From assembly GCA_002360295.1 (NCBI GenBank), contig DEQI01000047.1, positions 1,367 through 16,149 of the forward strand: a DNA stretch of 14,783 nt, given 5' to 3'. The position numbers and the translations under genes are program-made. Origin of the DNA: Planococcaceae bacterium UBA3370. GTDB lineage: Bacteria; Bacillota; Bacilli; Bacillales_A; Planococcaceae. The notes beneath the pieces were generated by a model. It was not told the origin of the DNA, did not search any database, and saw nothing but the letters and a program-made list of their open reading frames with translations. Below, piece by piece: positions 1 through 8,577 of this stretch. Each line of letters opens with the position of its first letter. Positions within the stretch are counted from its first letter, which is position 1.

Positions 1-8
1 GAAGCCAT
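1..8 (-). CDS. Possible first codons of the gene downstream of ispE (partial, cut by window edge)
   Basis: On the minus strand an ATG at 8-6 is preceded five bases upstream by GGGAG (within AAGGGAG), a good ribosome binding site, and reads Met-Ala-Ser before the window ends. In Bacillales the gene after ispE is usually purR, but three residues cannot identify a product and the start does not look like the PurR N-terminus I remember. The AT-rich 159 bp between this start and ispE contains TATATA at about 33-38, a possible -10 without a convincing -35, and no clear terminator hairpin after ispE. Confidence 0.25.
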
Positions 9-167
9 ACTAGCTCCCTTCAATCAACACTATATACCCTACTTTTGGTGAAGGACTAATATCTCATATTATTTTATATATTTGCTTTGCCGACTGGTAC
101 TCGATTACTATAACGAAATCAAATACTCACGAATAATTTATACGTAAGTTATCATAATTGTACACCT

Positions 168-1034
168 TTAAGCAAGTAGATTCCTCTCTCCTAAAAGACG
201 AACAATATACACTTCCTCGCAAAAACCTCGTAAACCATTATAAATGCGTGTAGCACGAGTTTCACTATCTACTAACCCAAAAACAGTCGGCCCGCTACCA
301 CTCATTAATACGGCATCCGCTCCAAAACGATGCATTTGCTCTTTAATTGTAACGACTTCAGGATGCAATTTAAATGTGACCGACTCTAACACATTGCCAA
401 GAGAAGCACATAACAGCATATAATCTTCTTTTTGAATAGCCTGTATCATTTGATCTGTATTTGGATGTTTAATCTCATCCAATTTCAAACCACCATATAC
501 ATCAGCTGTAGAAACACCAATTTTTGGTTTAGCTAATACTACCCAACAATTTGGAGGAGCTGGCAATTCTTCAATTTGCTCGCCACGGCCAGTAGCTCTT
601 GCAGTCCCACCGTACACGCAAAAAGGTACATCCGATCCAATTTTTGCCCCGTGCTCAGCTAACTCGTCCAACGTCAAATCCAACTTCCACAGCTCATTTA
701 ATCCGCGCAATGTCGCTGCAGCATCACTACTTCCTCCTGCCAATCCTGCAGCAATTGGAATATCCTTATCAATTTTGATGGATACGCCTTCTTTAATACC
801 GTATGTATCCTTTAATAATTTTGCTGCTTGATAAGCAAAATTACGCTCATCATCTGGCACAAATCGGTCTGAAGAAATAATTTTAATCAATCCATCTGCT
901 CGGGACTCTAAACCGATACGATCGGCTAAATCAATAGTCGTCATAATCATATCTACTTCATGATAATGGTCCGGACGTTTATATAAAACATCTAATGTTA
1001 AATTTATTTTTGCAGGTGCCTTTACATATAACAT
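168..1034 (-). CDS. ispE: 4-diphosphocytidyl-2-C-methyl-D-erythritol kinase
   Basis: IspE is the cytosolic GHMP-family kinase that phosphorylates the 2-hydroxyl of CDP-methylerythritol with ATP, the fourth step of the MEP pathway to isoprenoid precursors. The 288-residue protein is full length for the family. The N-terminus has KAPAKINL with the catalytic-type Lys9, residues 93-106 carry the glycine/serine-rich ATP loop ([14 protein letters not shown]), SDVPF at 134-138 provides the Asp of the active site, and SGSGPT at 245-250 is the third GHMP motif. The ATG at 1032-1034 follows AGGGAGGA at 1041-1048, a strong ribosome binding site. It sits downstream of sspF as in B. subtilis (where it is yabH), but the sspF terminator separates the two, so it is probably transcribed from its own promoter near 1088-1096. 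Confidence 0.97.
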   Translation of the reverse strand: MLYVKAPAKINLTLDVLYKRPDHYHEVDMIMTTIDLADRIGLESRADGLIKIISSDRFVPDDERNFAYQAAKLLKDTYGIKEGVSIKIDKDIPIAAGLAGGSSDAAATLRGLNELWKLDLTLDELAEHGAKIGSDVPFCVYGGTARATGRGEQIEELPAPPNCWVVLAKPKIGVSTADVYGGLKLDEIKHPNTDQMIQAIQKEDYMLLCASLGNVLESVTFKLHPEVVTIKEQMHRFGADAVLMSGSGPTVFGLVDSETRATRIYNGLRGFCEEVYIVRLLGERNLLA

Positions 1035-1050
1035 AATAAATCCTCCCTAC

Positions 1051-1067
1051 ACGTACGCCTAGTACGT
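1051..1067 (-). other. Small mRNA hairpin abutting the ispE ribosome binding site
   Basis: Perfect 6-bp arms (ACGTAC at 1051-1056 and GTACGT at 1062-1067) with a 5-base loop lie two bases upstream of the ispE Shine-Dalgarno sequence. In the transcript it would stack next to the ribosome binding site. The function is unknown and it could be chance. Confidence 0.3.
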
Positions 1068-1087
1068 CTCTATGTCCATTGTCACTT

Positions 1088-1128
1088 ATTTTACCATATA
1101 CCTGTTTATACAATACGTTCAAACAGGT
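1088..1128 (-). promoter_or_regulatory. Probable ispE promoter with 8-bp dyad over the -35 region
   Basis: The minus strand reads TGGTAAAAT (1096-1088), an extended -10 element, about 40 bp before the ispE ribosome binding site. No good -35 hexamer stands 17 bp upstream. A perfect inverted repeat, ACCTGTTT at 1100-1107 and AAACAGGT at 1121-1128, straddles that position with a 13-bp spacer, giving a 21-bp centre-to-centre distance (two helical turns). This is what a dimer operator or activator site would look like; the regulator is unknown. Confidence 0.4.
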
Positions 1129-1235
1129 GAAACTTTTGTTTTAAACTAATATTTTTGAGTCGTAATGGACTGTTTGATAATTTTAACGCTTTTTATACGA
1201 TGACAAAAGCTTTTCAATTAATTTAACGGAAATAT

Positions 1236-1273
1236 AAAAGGTGCCTTGAAAGTTTATAACTTCCGAGGCACCC
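1236..1273 (-). terminator. Intrinsic terminator of sspF
   Basis: On the minus strand GGTGCCT (1272-1266) pairs with AGGCACC (1246-1240). The inner segment can extend the stem (GAAGTT with AACTTTC, one bulge), and the hairpin is followed by TTTTATATT. It lies 17 bp after the sspF stop codon. Confidence 0.85.
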
Positions 1274-1289
1274 CCTTACGTCAACCATT

Positions 1290-1475
1290 CTACTTTTGTC
1301 GGTTTGTTTCTTCGGCTAAACCTTTTTTCGCCATTTCCACAGCATATTTAACCATATTTCCTGCATCACGGGCTTTAATACCGCCCCAGCCTTCACGCTC
1401 GACTACATCATAAAATCCGAGTTCCTTGGCAATCTCTTCTTTCAGACGACTCGACATGATCCCTTTTCTCGCCAT
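1290..1475 (-). CDS. sspF: Small acid-soluble spore protein, alpha/beta type (SspF family)
   Basis: This is a DNA-binding spore protein that would coat and protect the chromosome in the forespore. The 61-residue protein starts MARKGIMS and has the alpha/beta SASP signatures: [12 protein letters not shown] (about 12-23), the [15 protein letters not shown] segment in the middle and a basic-polar tail. The length equals B. subtilis SspF as I recall it. The reading frame is open upstream to 1544, but the ATG at 1475 follows a perfect AAGGAGGT at good spacing and gives the family N-terminus, so the longer start is rejected. Veg lies upstream and is closed by its own terminator, so sspF must have its own promoter between about 1490 and 1556; no clear sigma-G hexamers could be fixed by eye. 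Synthesis late in the forespore is expected from the family, not shown here. Confidence 0.93.
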   Translation of the reverse strand: MARKGIMSSRLKEEIAKELGFYDVVEREGWGGIKARDAGNMVKYAVEMAKKGLAEETNRQK

Positions 1476-1556
1476 GCAGCTAACCTCCTTTTTAAAAGTA
1501 TGGTTGACTGCTTTAGTTTGCACTATATATAACCGTGTATTCATTCAGCAAAAAAC

Positions 1557-1581
1557 AAAAAAAACACTCACAGGGAGTGCT
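1557..1581 (-). terminator. Intrinsic terminator of veg
   Basis: The minus strand has AGCACTC (1581-1575), a 5-base loop, GAGTGTT (1569-1563) and then a run of eight T (1564-1557, partly in the stem). It begins 31 bp after the veg stop codon. Confidence 0.85.
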
Positions 1582-1612
1582 CTTTACAAAATATAAAAAT
1601 AAGTACTTGAAA

Positions 1613-1870
1613 CTATTCACCGACTGCAATTGCATCATCTAAGAATGTAATTTCTACTGCCTCTGTTAAAATATCTGTGTAGCTGTAAGAAACGCGCTTA
1701 CATGCGTTATCTTCTTGATCAAGTTCTACAACGAATACCGCATGATAGGTTTCACTTAGTACACCTGCACACTCAACCGTTTTCTTGCGACCACCGTTTG
1801 CTTTTATTTGCAAACGTTTACCCAAATGACAATCCAAAGCCTTTTTGATATCGGCTAACGTTTTTGGCAT
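1613..1870 (-). CDS. veg: Veg protein
   Basis: Veg is a small, abundant cytosolic protein of Bacillales; in B. subtilis it is reported to stimulate biofilm matrix genes by antagonising SinR, and its promoter is one of the strongest vegetative promoters. The 85-residue protein has the family pattern: N-terminal [25 protein letters not shown] at about 17-30, [15 protein letters not shown] in the middle and the [15 protein letters not shown] segment near the C-terminus. The ATG is preceded by GTGAGGTG at proper spacing; this leader closely resembles the B. subtilis veg leader. The gene forms a single-gene unit between tandem promoters and a terminator. In B. subtilis yabG lies between ksgA and veg; here it is missing. 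Confidence 0.96.
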   Translation of the reverse strand: MPKTLADIKKALDCHLGKRLQIKANGGRKKTVECAGVLSETYHAVFVVELDQEDNACKRVSYSYTDILTEAVEITFLDDAIAVGE

Positions 1871-1894
1871 TTCGCATACACCTCACTATTTAAA

Positions 1895-1923
1895 ATAATA
1901 GCACAGTTGCGATTTTAGGTCAA
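1895..1923 (-). promoter_or_regulatory. Proximal veg promoter (sigma-A, extended -10)
   Basis: Minus-strand -35 TTGACC at 1923-1918, a 17-bp spacer and -10 TATTAT at 1900-1895, with TGC directly before the -10 (extended -10). It lies about 25 bp upstream of the veg start codon. Confidence 0.85.
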
Positions 1924-1934
1924 CAAAATATAAT

Positions 1935-1964
1935 ATTTTATCACCACACAAATATTCTAGTCAA
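1935..1964 (-). promoter_or_regulatory. Distal, tandem veg promoter (sigma-A, extended -10)
   Basis: A second promoter on the same strand: TTGACT at 1964-1959, an 18-bp spacer, TAAAAT at 1940-1935 and TGA before the -10. Behind it (about 1965-2005) are A/T runs that could act as an UP element. Tandem promoters are also known at B. subtilis veg. The A/T block has no GC-rich stem, so no confident rsmA terminator can be called there. Confidence 0.65.
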
Positions 1965-2020
1965 CTTATTTTTTATAAAAAATCAATTATTTTTTTAAAA
2001 AATAGCGAGAACCGTTCATA

Positions 2021-3464
<1,444 letters not shown>

Positions 3465-3488
3465 AAAACGTTCCTCTTTTCTTCTAAG

Positions 3489-3566
3489 TCACTGAAATAG
3501 CAATTCTCTTATAAGATTGCCTATAAGCTCATTTCTCTCTTCATAAGCTTTCCCTATGAGCTTCAT
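3489..3566 (-). CDS. Possible 25-codon ORF in the rnmV leader
   Basis: The minus strand has an ATG at 3566-3564 and a TGA at 3491-3489. The peptide begins MKLIGKAYEERNELIG and ends LIRELLFQ, a charged-hydrophobic pattern that could form an amphipathic helix. There is no good Shine-Dalgarno sequence before the ATG; upstream GTG and TTG codons in frame are no better. The ORF coincides with inverted repeats, which could by themselves create the appearance of coding sequence. Not recognised; probably leader RNA rather than a gene. Confidence 0.15.
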   Translation of the reverse strand: MKLIGKAYEERNELIGNLIRELLFQ

Positions 3567-3611
3567 GGCTAACACGACGTTCAATCAAAGACGTTGTCAT
3601 AGATCGTGTTA
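3525..3611 (-). repeat. Two adjacent inverted repeats in the rnmV leader
   Basis: The first repeat has AAGCTCAT at 3525-3532 and ATGAGCTT at 3556-3563, and it extends outward by GCC/GGC across a 3x3 mismatch. The second has TAACACGA at 3570-3577 and TCGTGTTA at 3604-3611. Both are perfect 8-bp arms and would fold side by side in the rnmV transcript 5' region. Neither is followed by a T-run, so they are not terminators. Confidence 0.55.
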
Positions 3612-3677
3612 ACCATCAAGTAATAGAAAAATTTTTATGTTTCCAATGACTTCTTTTTCTCCAATACTGTTTTGACT

Positions 3678-3686
3678 ATTTTACCA
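3678..3686 (-). promoter_or_regulatory. Candidate extended -10 promoter for rnmV-rsmA
   Basis: The minus strand reads TGGTAAAAT inside TATGGTAAAATA, the same 12 bases found at the ispE promoter candidate. It lies downstream of the yabE-side terminator (3726-3761), where a fresh start for rnmV is expected. There is no good -35 at 17 bp, so activity would rest on the extended -10. Confidence 0.45.
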
Positions 3687-3725
3687 TAATTTCAACCGTT
3701 CCTTTTAGTTAAGCAATAGTAAAAC

Positions 3726-3761
3726 AAAAAAAGCTTTCTCGTCAGTCAAGTACGAGAAAGC
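3726..3761 (-). terminator. Strong intrinsic terminator downstream of yabE
   Basis: The minus strand has GCTTTCTCG (3761-3753), an 11-base loop, CGAGAAAGC (3741-3733) and then seven T (3732-3726). The 9-bp perfect stem with a T-run is unambiguous. It stands about 137 bp past the yabE stop, at the end of a structured segment. Confidence 0.93.
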
Positions 3762-3892
3762 ATGTCTATTTTACATTTTAGAATGTCGGAGGTGGCCCCC
3801 CATTATGCTTAGAATCTTACTTCTGCAGTGGCTTCTTTAACATCAAAGCCACGTAAGCAAAAGAATGCATCCCCATATTTCAGGTGCACCCT
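3726..3892 (-). ncRNA. Candidate structured RNA (3'-UTR element, sRNA or attenuator) between yabE and rnmV
   Basis: On the minus strand this 167-nt segment can fold into a chain of elements. A long stem is closed by ATGC/GCAT (3870-3867 with 3808-3805), CTTAC/GTAAG (3857-3853 with 3820-3816) and GTGGCTT/AAGCCAC (3852-3846 with 3834-3828). A G-rich hairpin follows (3801-3788, GGGGG, loop GCCA, CCTCC), then ACATT/AATGT (3786-3773), and the terminator above. AAGCAT (3810-3805), the 3' arm of the long stem, can instead pair with ATGCTT (3763-3758), which overlaps the terminator's 5' arm; GGGTG near the 5' end (3891-3887) can pair with CACCT, the 3' arm of the G-rich hairpin. Such alternatives resemble attenuators and riboswitches. 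I do not recognise the family. It may simply be the 3' UTR of yabE. Confidence 0.4.
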
Positions 3893-3898
3893 TATCTA

Positions 3899-5104
3899 TT
3901 AGTTTAATACTTTAATGCGTACTTTTTTACGACCCCAACTATATGCTTGTTGCTTCGTCTGAACAAGTACATCGATTTTATTGCCTTTAATTGAACCACC
4001 AGTATCTCCAGCAATTGCATAGCCATAACCTTCAACCCACACTTTTGAACCTAGTGGGATAATACTTGGATCTACTGCGATTAATTTTAAATTCTCGTCA
4101 CTTCGTAAGTCAATACCTGTAGCCGAATAGCCTGAGCAGCCATTACAATACGGAGTATACGCTGTTGCTGTTACATAAAATTCTTCTCCGCTAGCCGGAG
4201 CTGTACTTTCACCACGAGATACAGTTGCTGTTACTACTTTAGTGCCGACAGCAACGACTTCTGTTGTTGGTTCTTTTATTACCTTTTCAGATACCAATGT
4301 TTTTTCAACAACTTTTCCGTTTTCTTTTACAAGTTCATATGTGCGAGAAACTTTACCATTCACACCTTCTGTGACAACTTTTTCTTTTCCTTTTAGCAAC
4401 GAAGAATCGTTTTTCTTTTGAACTGCGAAGTCTACTGATTCTTCCACTACATCGGTAACCTTTTCTACCCGAACAACTGCGATTTTATCTTCTGGAGCAA
4501 CTATTTCATCCAGCTCTTTTTCGACCCGATCAAATTCACCTAATTGAATTTCTTGTTGTTTTAAAAAGTTAGCGACCGTAGTCGAAGTGGACCATACTTG
4601 TCTCTCTTCTAATCCATCGACAAGCGTTAACTGAAACGCCTTTTGAATATCGATTTTGTTATCTGCTCCTATTTCTGTATCTAAGCCCTGTGATACTTGA
4701 TCATGCTCTGTTACTTTAATATTTGCTTCTTCCAAAATGTTCTTCACTACATTTTCAGTTGTCCATATACTTGACTGTTTTCCGTCAACTGAAATAAATA
4801 CTTCTTTTGCCTGTTCCCATTCTATCGTCATATTGCTAACAATTTTTGTGTTCAGTGAGGGTGATACTTTATCATGTTCTAATACATTTATGTTACGTGT
4901 TTGTAATAGCTCGCCAACCGTTTTGGCATGCGTTGATATTTGTTGCTCTTCTCCGTTAATAACCATCACAACGGAAGATTTCGTCCCTTGATACAGAACG
5001 AATGAAATGACAGCTGCAAATAGGACAAGCGAAATGATTCTTACCCTTGTTTGCTGACTCCTCAATGATCCTAAGAACTGGCTTTTCATGGAATTATTTG
5101 ACAT
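3899..5104 (-). CDS. yabE: YabE-like cell wall protein with DUF348 repeats, G5 domain and 3D domain
   Basis: The family is related to resuscitation-promoting factors, with a C-terminal 3D domain that has the double-psi barrel fold of the lytic transglycosylase MltA and Sps proteins; it probably acts on peptidoglycan outside the cell. The 401 residues comprise a basic N-terminus, one hydrophobic segment at about 23-40 (signal peptide or membrane anchor), three DUF348 repeats at about 46-103, 104-160 and 161-216, each with a D/N-G pair and an H/F-D-x-V signature, then a G5 domain at about 217-292 and the 3D domain at 309-401. The conserved aspartates are Asp345, Asp367 and Asp378; Cys320 and Cys323 lie in the entry loop. 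AAGGAGG precedes the ATG. The gene stands alone with its own promoter and terminator. In B. subtilis an antisense RNA made by ECF sigma factors lowers yabE; I found no clear ECF promoter on the plus strand here. Confidence 0.93.
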   Translation of the reverse strand: MSNNSMKSQFLGSLRSQQTRVRIISLVLFAAVISFVLYQGTKSSVVMVINGEEQQISTHAKTVGELLQTRNINVLEHDKVSPSLNTKIVSNMTIEWEQAKEVFISVDGKQSSIWTTENVVKNILEEANIKVTEHDQVSQGLDTEIGADNKIDIQKAFQLTLVDGLEERQVWSTSTTVANFLKQQEIQLGEFDRVEKELDEIVAPEDKIAVVRVEKVTDVVEESVDFAVQKKNDSSLLKGKEKVVTEGVNGKVSRTYELVKENGKVVEKTLVSEKVIKEPTTEVVAVGTKVVTATVSRGESTAPASGEEFYVTATAYTPYCNGCSGYSATGIDLRSDENLKLIAVDPSIIPLGSKVWVEGYGYAIAGDTGGSIKGNKIDVLVQTKQQAYSWGRKKVRIKVLN

Positions 5105-5181
5105 GAAAATACGCCTCCTTAATACTCGCTGAATTATACGGACTACTTTTCACGCTGTCAACCTTAATGTATTTGGTAGAT

Positions 5182-5210
5182 TATTTACATTCAGAGTAAA
5201 AGTCCGTCAA
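5182..5210 (-). promoter_or_regulatory. yabE promoter (sigma-A type)
   Basis: Minus-strand TTGACG (5210-5205), a 17-bp spacer and TAAATA (5187-5182). It lies about 80 bp upstream of the yabE start codon in the short gap after tatD. Confidence 0.7.
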
Positions 5211-5234
5211 CAATAGTATTGGAGGCACTTTTAC
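5196..5234 (-). repeat. 8-bp inverted repeat overlapping the yabE promoter
   Basis: GTAAAAGT (5196-5203) and ACTTTTAC (5227-5234) are perfect arms separated by 23 bp. One arm is inside the spacer of the yabE promoter; the other lies between the -35 and the tatD stop. There is no T-run after the repeat, so it is a poor tatD terminator and a better candidate operator. Confidence 0.45.
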
Positions 5235-5237
5235 AGT

Positions 5238-6014
5238 CTAAACGTTTAATTTTAAAAATCGTATTGCATTTTCAGTTGTTGCTTTCGCTACTTCGTCAAT
5301 TGACAGCTCTTTTTGGCGTGCAATTTCCTCTGCCACTAATGGCACATAAGAAGGCTCATTTCGTTTACCTCGATATGGATGTGGAGCTAAATACGGCGCA
5401 TCTGTCTCAATAAGCAAATACTCAAGCGGAATGTCCTTCGCCACTTCTTTTGGCTGACGGGCATTTTTAAAAGTTACCGGACCACCAAGACTAATCATAA
5501 AATTCATGTCGATGCATTCACGTGCAGTCTCTACACTACCTCCAAAACAATGCATAATGCCGCCAACTGATGCTGCGTTTTCTTCACGTAAAATACGAAC
5601 AACATCACCCGTTGCATCTCGATTATGAATGATAATCGGTAAATTTAGTTTCTGCGCTAAATGAATTTGCTTACGGAACCAGTATTGTTGCACATCTTTT
5701 GGGGATTTATCCCAGTAATAATCTAAACCTGTTTCTCCAATGCCAACAACTTTTGGATGTGCCGCTAGTTCTTCAATCCACAACAAATCTTGGTCCGTGC
5801 AATCGATGGCGTCCACTGGGTGCCAACCGATGACAGCATAAATAAAGTGATACTCATCAGCTAGCCTCATCGCACGTTCGATTGTTTTTCGATCAAAACC
5901 AATCACGACCATTTTTTCTACGTCCGCTGCTAAGGCGCGCTCAATCACTTGTTCTAAATCTTCGTCATATTGATCTGCATTTAAATGTACATGTGTGTCA
6001 ATAAAAGATGCCAT
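5238..6014 (-). CDS. tatD: TatD-family metal-dependent deoxyribonuclease (YabD)
   Basis: TatD proteins are cytosolic TIM-barrel metallohydrolases with 3'-5' exonuclease activity on DNA and RNA, linked to DNA repair and quality control; the precise role of the YabD subgroup is less clear. The 258 residues carry all expected metal ligands: H8-V-H10 in DTHVH, Glu94 in GIGETGLDYYW, His130 in IIHNRD, His155 in MHCFGG and Asp205 in ETDAPYLAP. The length is typical. The ATG follows TAGGAGA. The gene lies between metG and yabE as in B. subtilis, but is separated from metG by a terminator and has its own promoter. Confidence 0.95.
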   Translation of the reverse strand: MASFIDTHVHLNADQYDEDLEQVIERALAADVEKMVVIGFDRKTIERAMRLADEYHFIYAVIGWHPVDAIDCTDQDLLWIEELAAHPKVVGIGETGLDYYWDKSPKDVQQYWFRKQIHLAQKLNLPIIIHNRDATGDVVRILREENAASVGGIMHCFGGSVETARECIDMNFMISLGGPVTFKNARQPKEVAKDIPLEYLLIETDAPYLAPHPYRGKRNEPSYVPLVAEEIARQKELSIDEVAKATTENAIRFLKLNV

Positions 6015-6081
6015 ATCTATTTCTCCTAACGCTTATTGTATTGGAAAGTATTATTTCTTAGTTTTCAGTTTTATTACAGTT

Positions 6082-6121
6082 GTATTACAAAAATTCATTA
6101 TTTATATCAAAACACGTGTTT
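6082..6121 (-). promoter_or_regulatory. tatD promoter with adjoining 12-bp palindrome
   Basis: Minus-strand TTGATA (6110-6105), a 17-bp spacer and TAATAC (6087-6082) form a good sigma-A promoter about 70 bp before tatD. Immediately upstream, sharing one base with the -35, is the perfect 12-bp palindrome AAACACGTGTTT (6110-6121), a plausible operator for an unknown regulator. Confidence 0.6.
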
Positions 6122-6220
6122 AAGATTACGCAAACATGTAAATATACCCATTATTTTACCTTTTAATGCAAAAATATATTATCTTAATATAATAAAGGCT
6201 CTTTCTACTCGAATACATAA

Positions 6221-6261
6221 TGAAAAGTCTGTTGAGTGCATATGAATCAACAGACTTTTCA
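6221..6261 (-). terminator. Terminator of metG, long perfect hairpin
   Basis: There is a perfect 15-bp inverted repeat (6221-6235 with 6247-6261, core AAAAGTCTGTTGA) with an 11-base loop, 4 bp after the metG stop. On the minus strand the T-run is short (TTTTCATTATG, partly within the stem). Symmetry lets it work on both strands, but only metG reads into it. Confidence 0.8.
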
Positions 6262-6265
6262 CACA

Positions 6266-8257
<1,992 letters not shown>

Positions 8258-8273
8258 TCACAGTATAGTACTT

Positions 8274-8302
8274 ATTCTATCGAAGTAACAATTTCGTTTC
8301 AA
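8274..8302 (-). promoter_or_regulatory. metG promoter (sigma-A type)
   Basis: Minus-strand TTGAAA (8302-8297), a 17-bp spacer and TAGAAT (8279-8274), about 40 bp before the GTG start. A second overlapping candidate, TTGTTA with TATACT at 18 bp, is also possible. Confidence 0.65.
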
Positions 8303-8324
8303 TGAAAGAATATTAAGCAAACTA

Positions 8325-8333
8325 TTTGTCGAA
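8325..8333 (+). promoter_or_regulatory. Perfect Spo0A box upstream of metG
   Basis: TTTGTCGAA matches the 0A-box consensus in every position. Read from metG it is centred roughly 60 bp upstream of the predicted start of transcription; from abrB it is about 180 bp upstream. It is separate from the tandem boxes at abrB. Confidence 0.55.
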
Positions 8334-8344
8334 AAATATTCAAG

Positions 8345-8373
8345 TAAAAGTTGGTAATTTACCTGAACTTTTA
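8345..8373. repeat. 29-bp imperfect palindrome in the metG-abrB control region
   Basis: TAAAAGTT + GGTAA, one central T, TTACC, a two-base TG bulge and AACTTTTA: 13 paired bases per arm. No T-run follows on either strand. The left part contains AGTAAAAGT, which also occurs at the yabE promoter repeat. Possible operator; function unknown. Confidence 0.5.
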
Positions 8374-8429
8374 GACTATTCAATTCTTATTTTAGTAATA
8401 ATCTTTAATTTGGCATGTAAATAGACGTT

Positions 8430-8463
8430 TTATGACAAAAAAATTTCTATTTTTTTATCATAA
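8430..8463. repeat. A/T-only inverted repeat upstream of the abrB promoter
   Basis: Fifteen-base arms (8430-8444 with 8449-8463) pair with one C/A mismatch around a TTCT loop, with outer TTATGA/TCATAA and inner seven-base A and T tracts. It ends 14 bp before the abrB -35, the position of an UP element, and A-tracts bend DNA. It might also be an AbrB autoregulation site, since AbrB prefers such DNA; this is inference. Confidence 0.45.
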
Positions 8464-8477
8464 TAAGGGCTAAATTA

Positions 8478-8506
8478 TTGACGTTTATGTCATTACTTGG
8501 TATGAT
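8478..8506 (+). promoter_or_regulatory. abrB promoter (sigma-A, extended -10)
   Basis: TTGACG at 8478-8483, a 17-bp spacer and TATGAT at 8501-8506, with TGG just before the -10. Transcription would start near 8513, placing the two Spo0A boxes just downstream of the start site, as in B. subtilis. Confidence 0.85.
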
Positions 8507-8527
8507 TCATATTAGACAAGGAACAAA

Positions 8528-8544
8528 TGTCGAAATTTGACGAA
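8528..8544 (+). promoter_or_regulatory. Tandem Spo0A boxes repressing abrB
   Basis: TGTCGAA at 8528-8534 and TGACGAA at 8538-8544 are spaced exactly 10 bp, on one face of the helix. B. subtilis abrB has the same pair downstream of its promoter, through which Spo0A~P represses abrB at the onset of sporulation. Confidence 0.85.
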
Positions 8545-8577
8545 ATTAATATAACAATAAATAGGAGGAAATATATC

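Noticed and set aside
3817..3876. A 19-codon ORF on the minus strand (begins MGMHSFAYVALM) inside the candidate RNA
   Set aside because: Its only purine-rich upstream motif is 12 bases from the ATG and the codons coincide with the base-paired long stem; structure explains the sequence better than coding.
3726..3892. T-box leader, 6S RNA or known riboswitch
   Set aside because: No T-box core (AGGGTGG-ACCGCG type) and no known aptamer core could be recognised; left as an unclassified candidate.
6036..6245. Plus-strand ORF of 69 codons in the metG-tatD gap
   Set aside because: No ribosome binding site, runs through the tatD promoter and the metG terminator, and the peptide is aromatic/Ile-rich as expected from AT-rich noncoding DNA.
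8527..8577. N-terminal extension of abrB by 17 codons
   Set aside because: Overlaps the Spo0A boxes and lacks a ribosome binding site, whereas the ATG at 8578 has AGGAGG and the family N-terminus.
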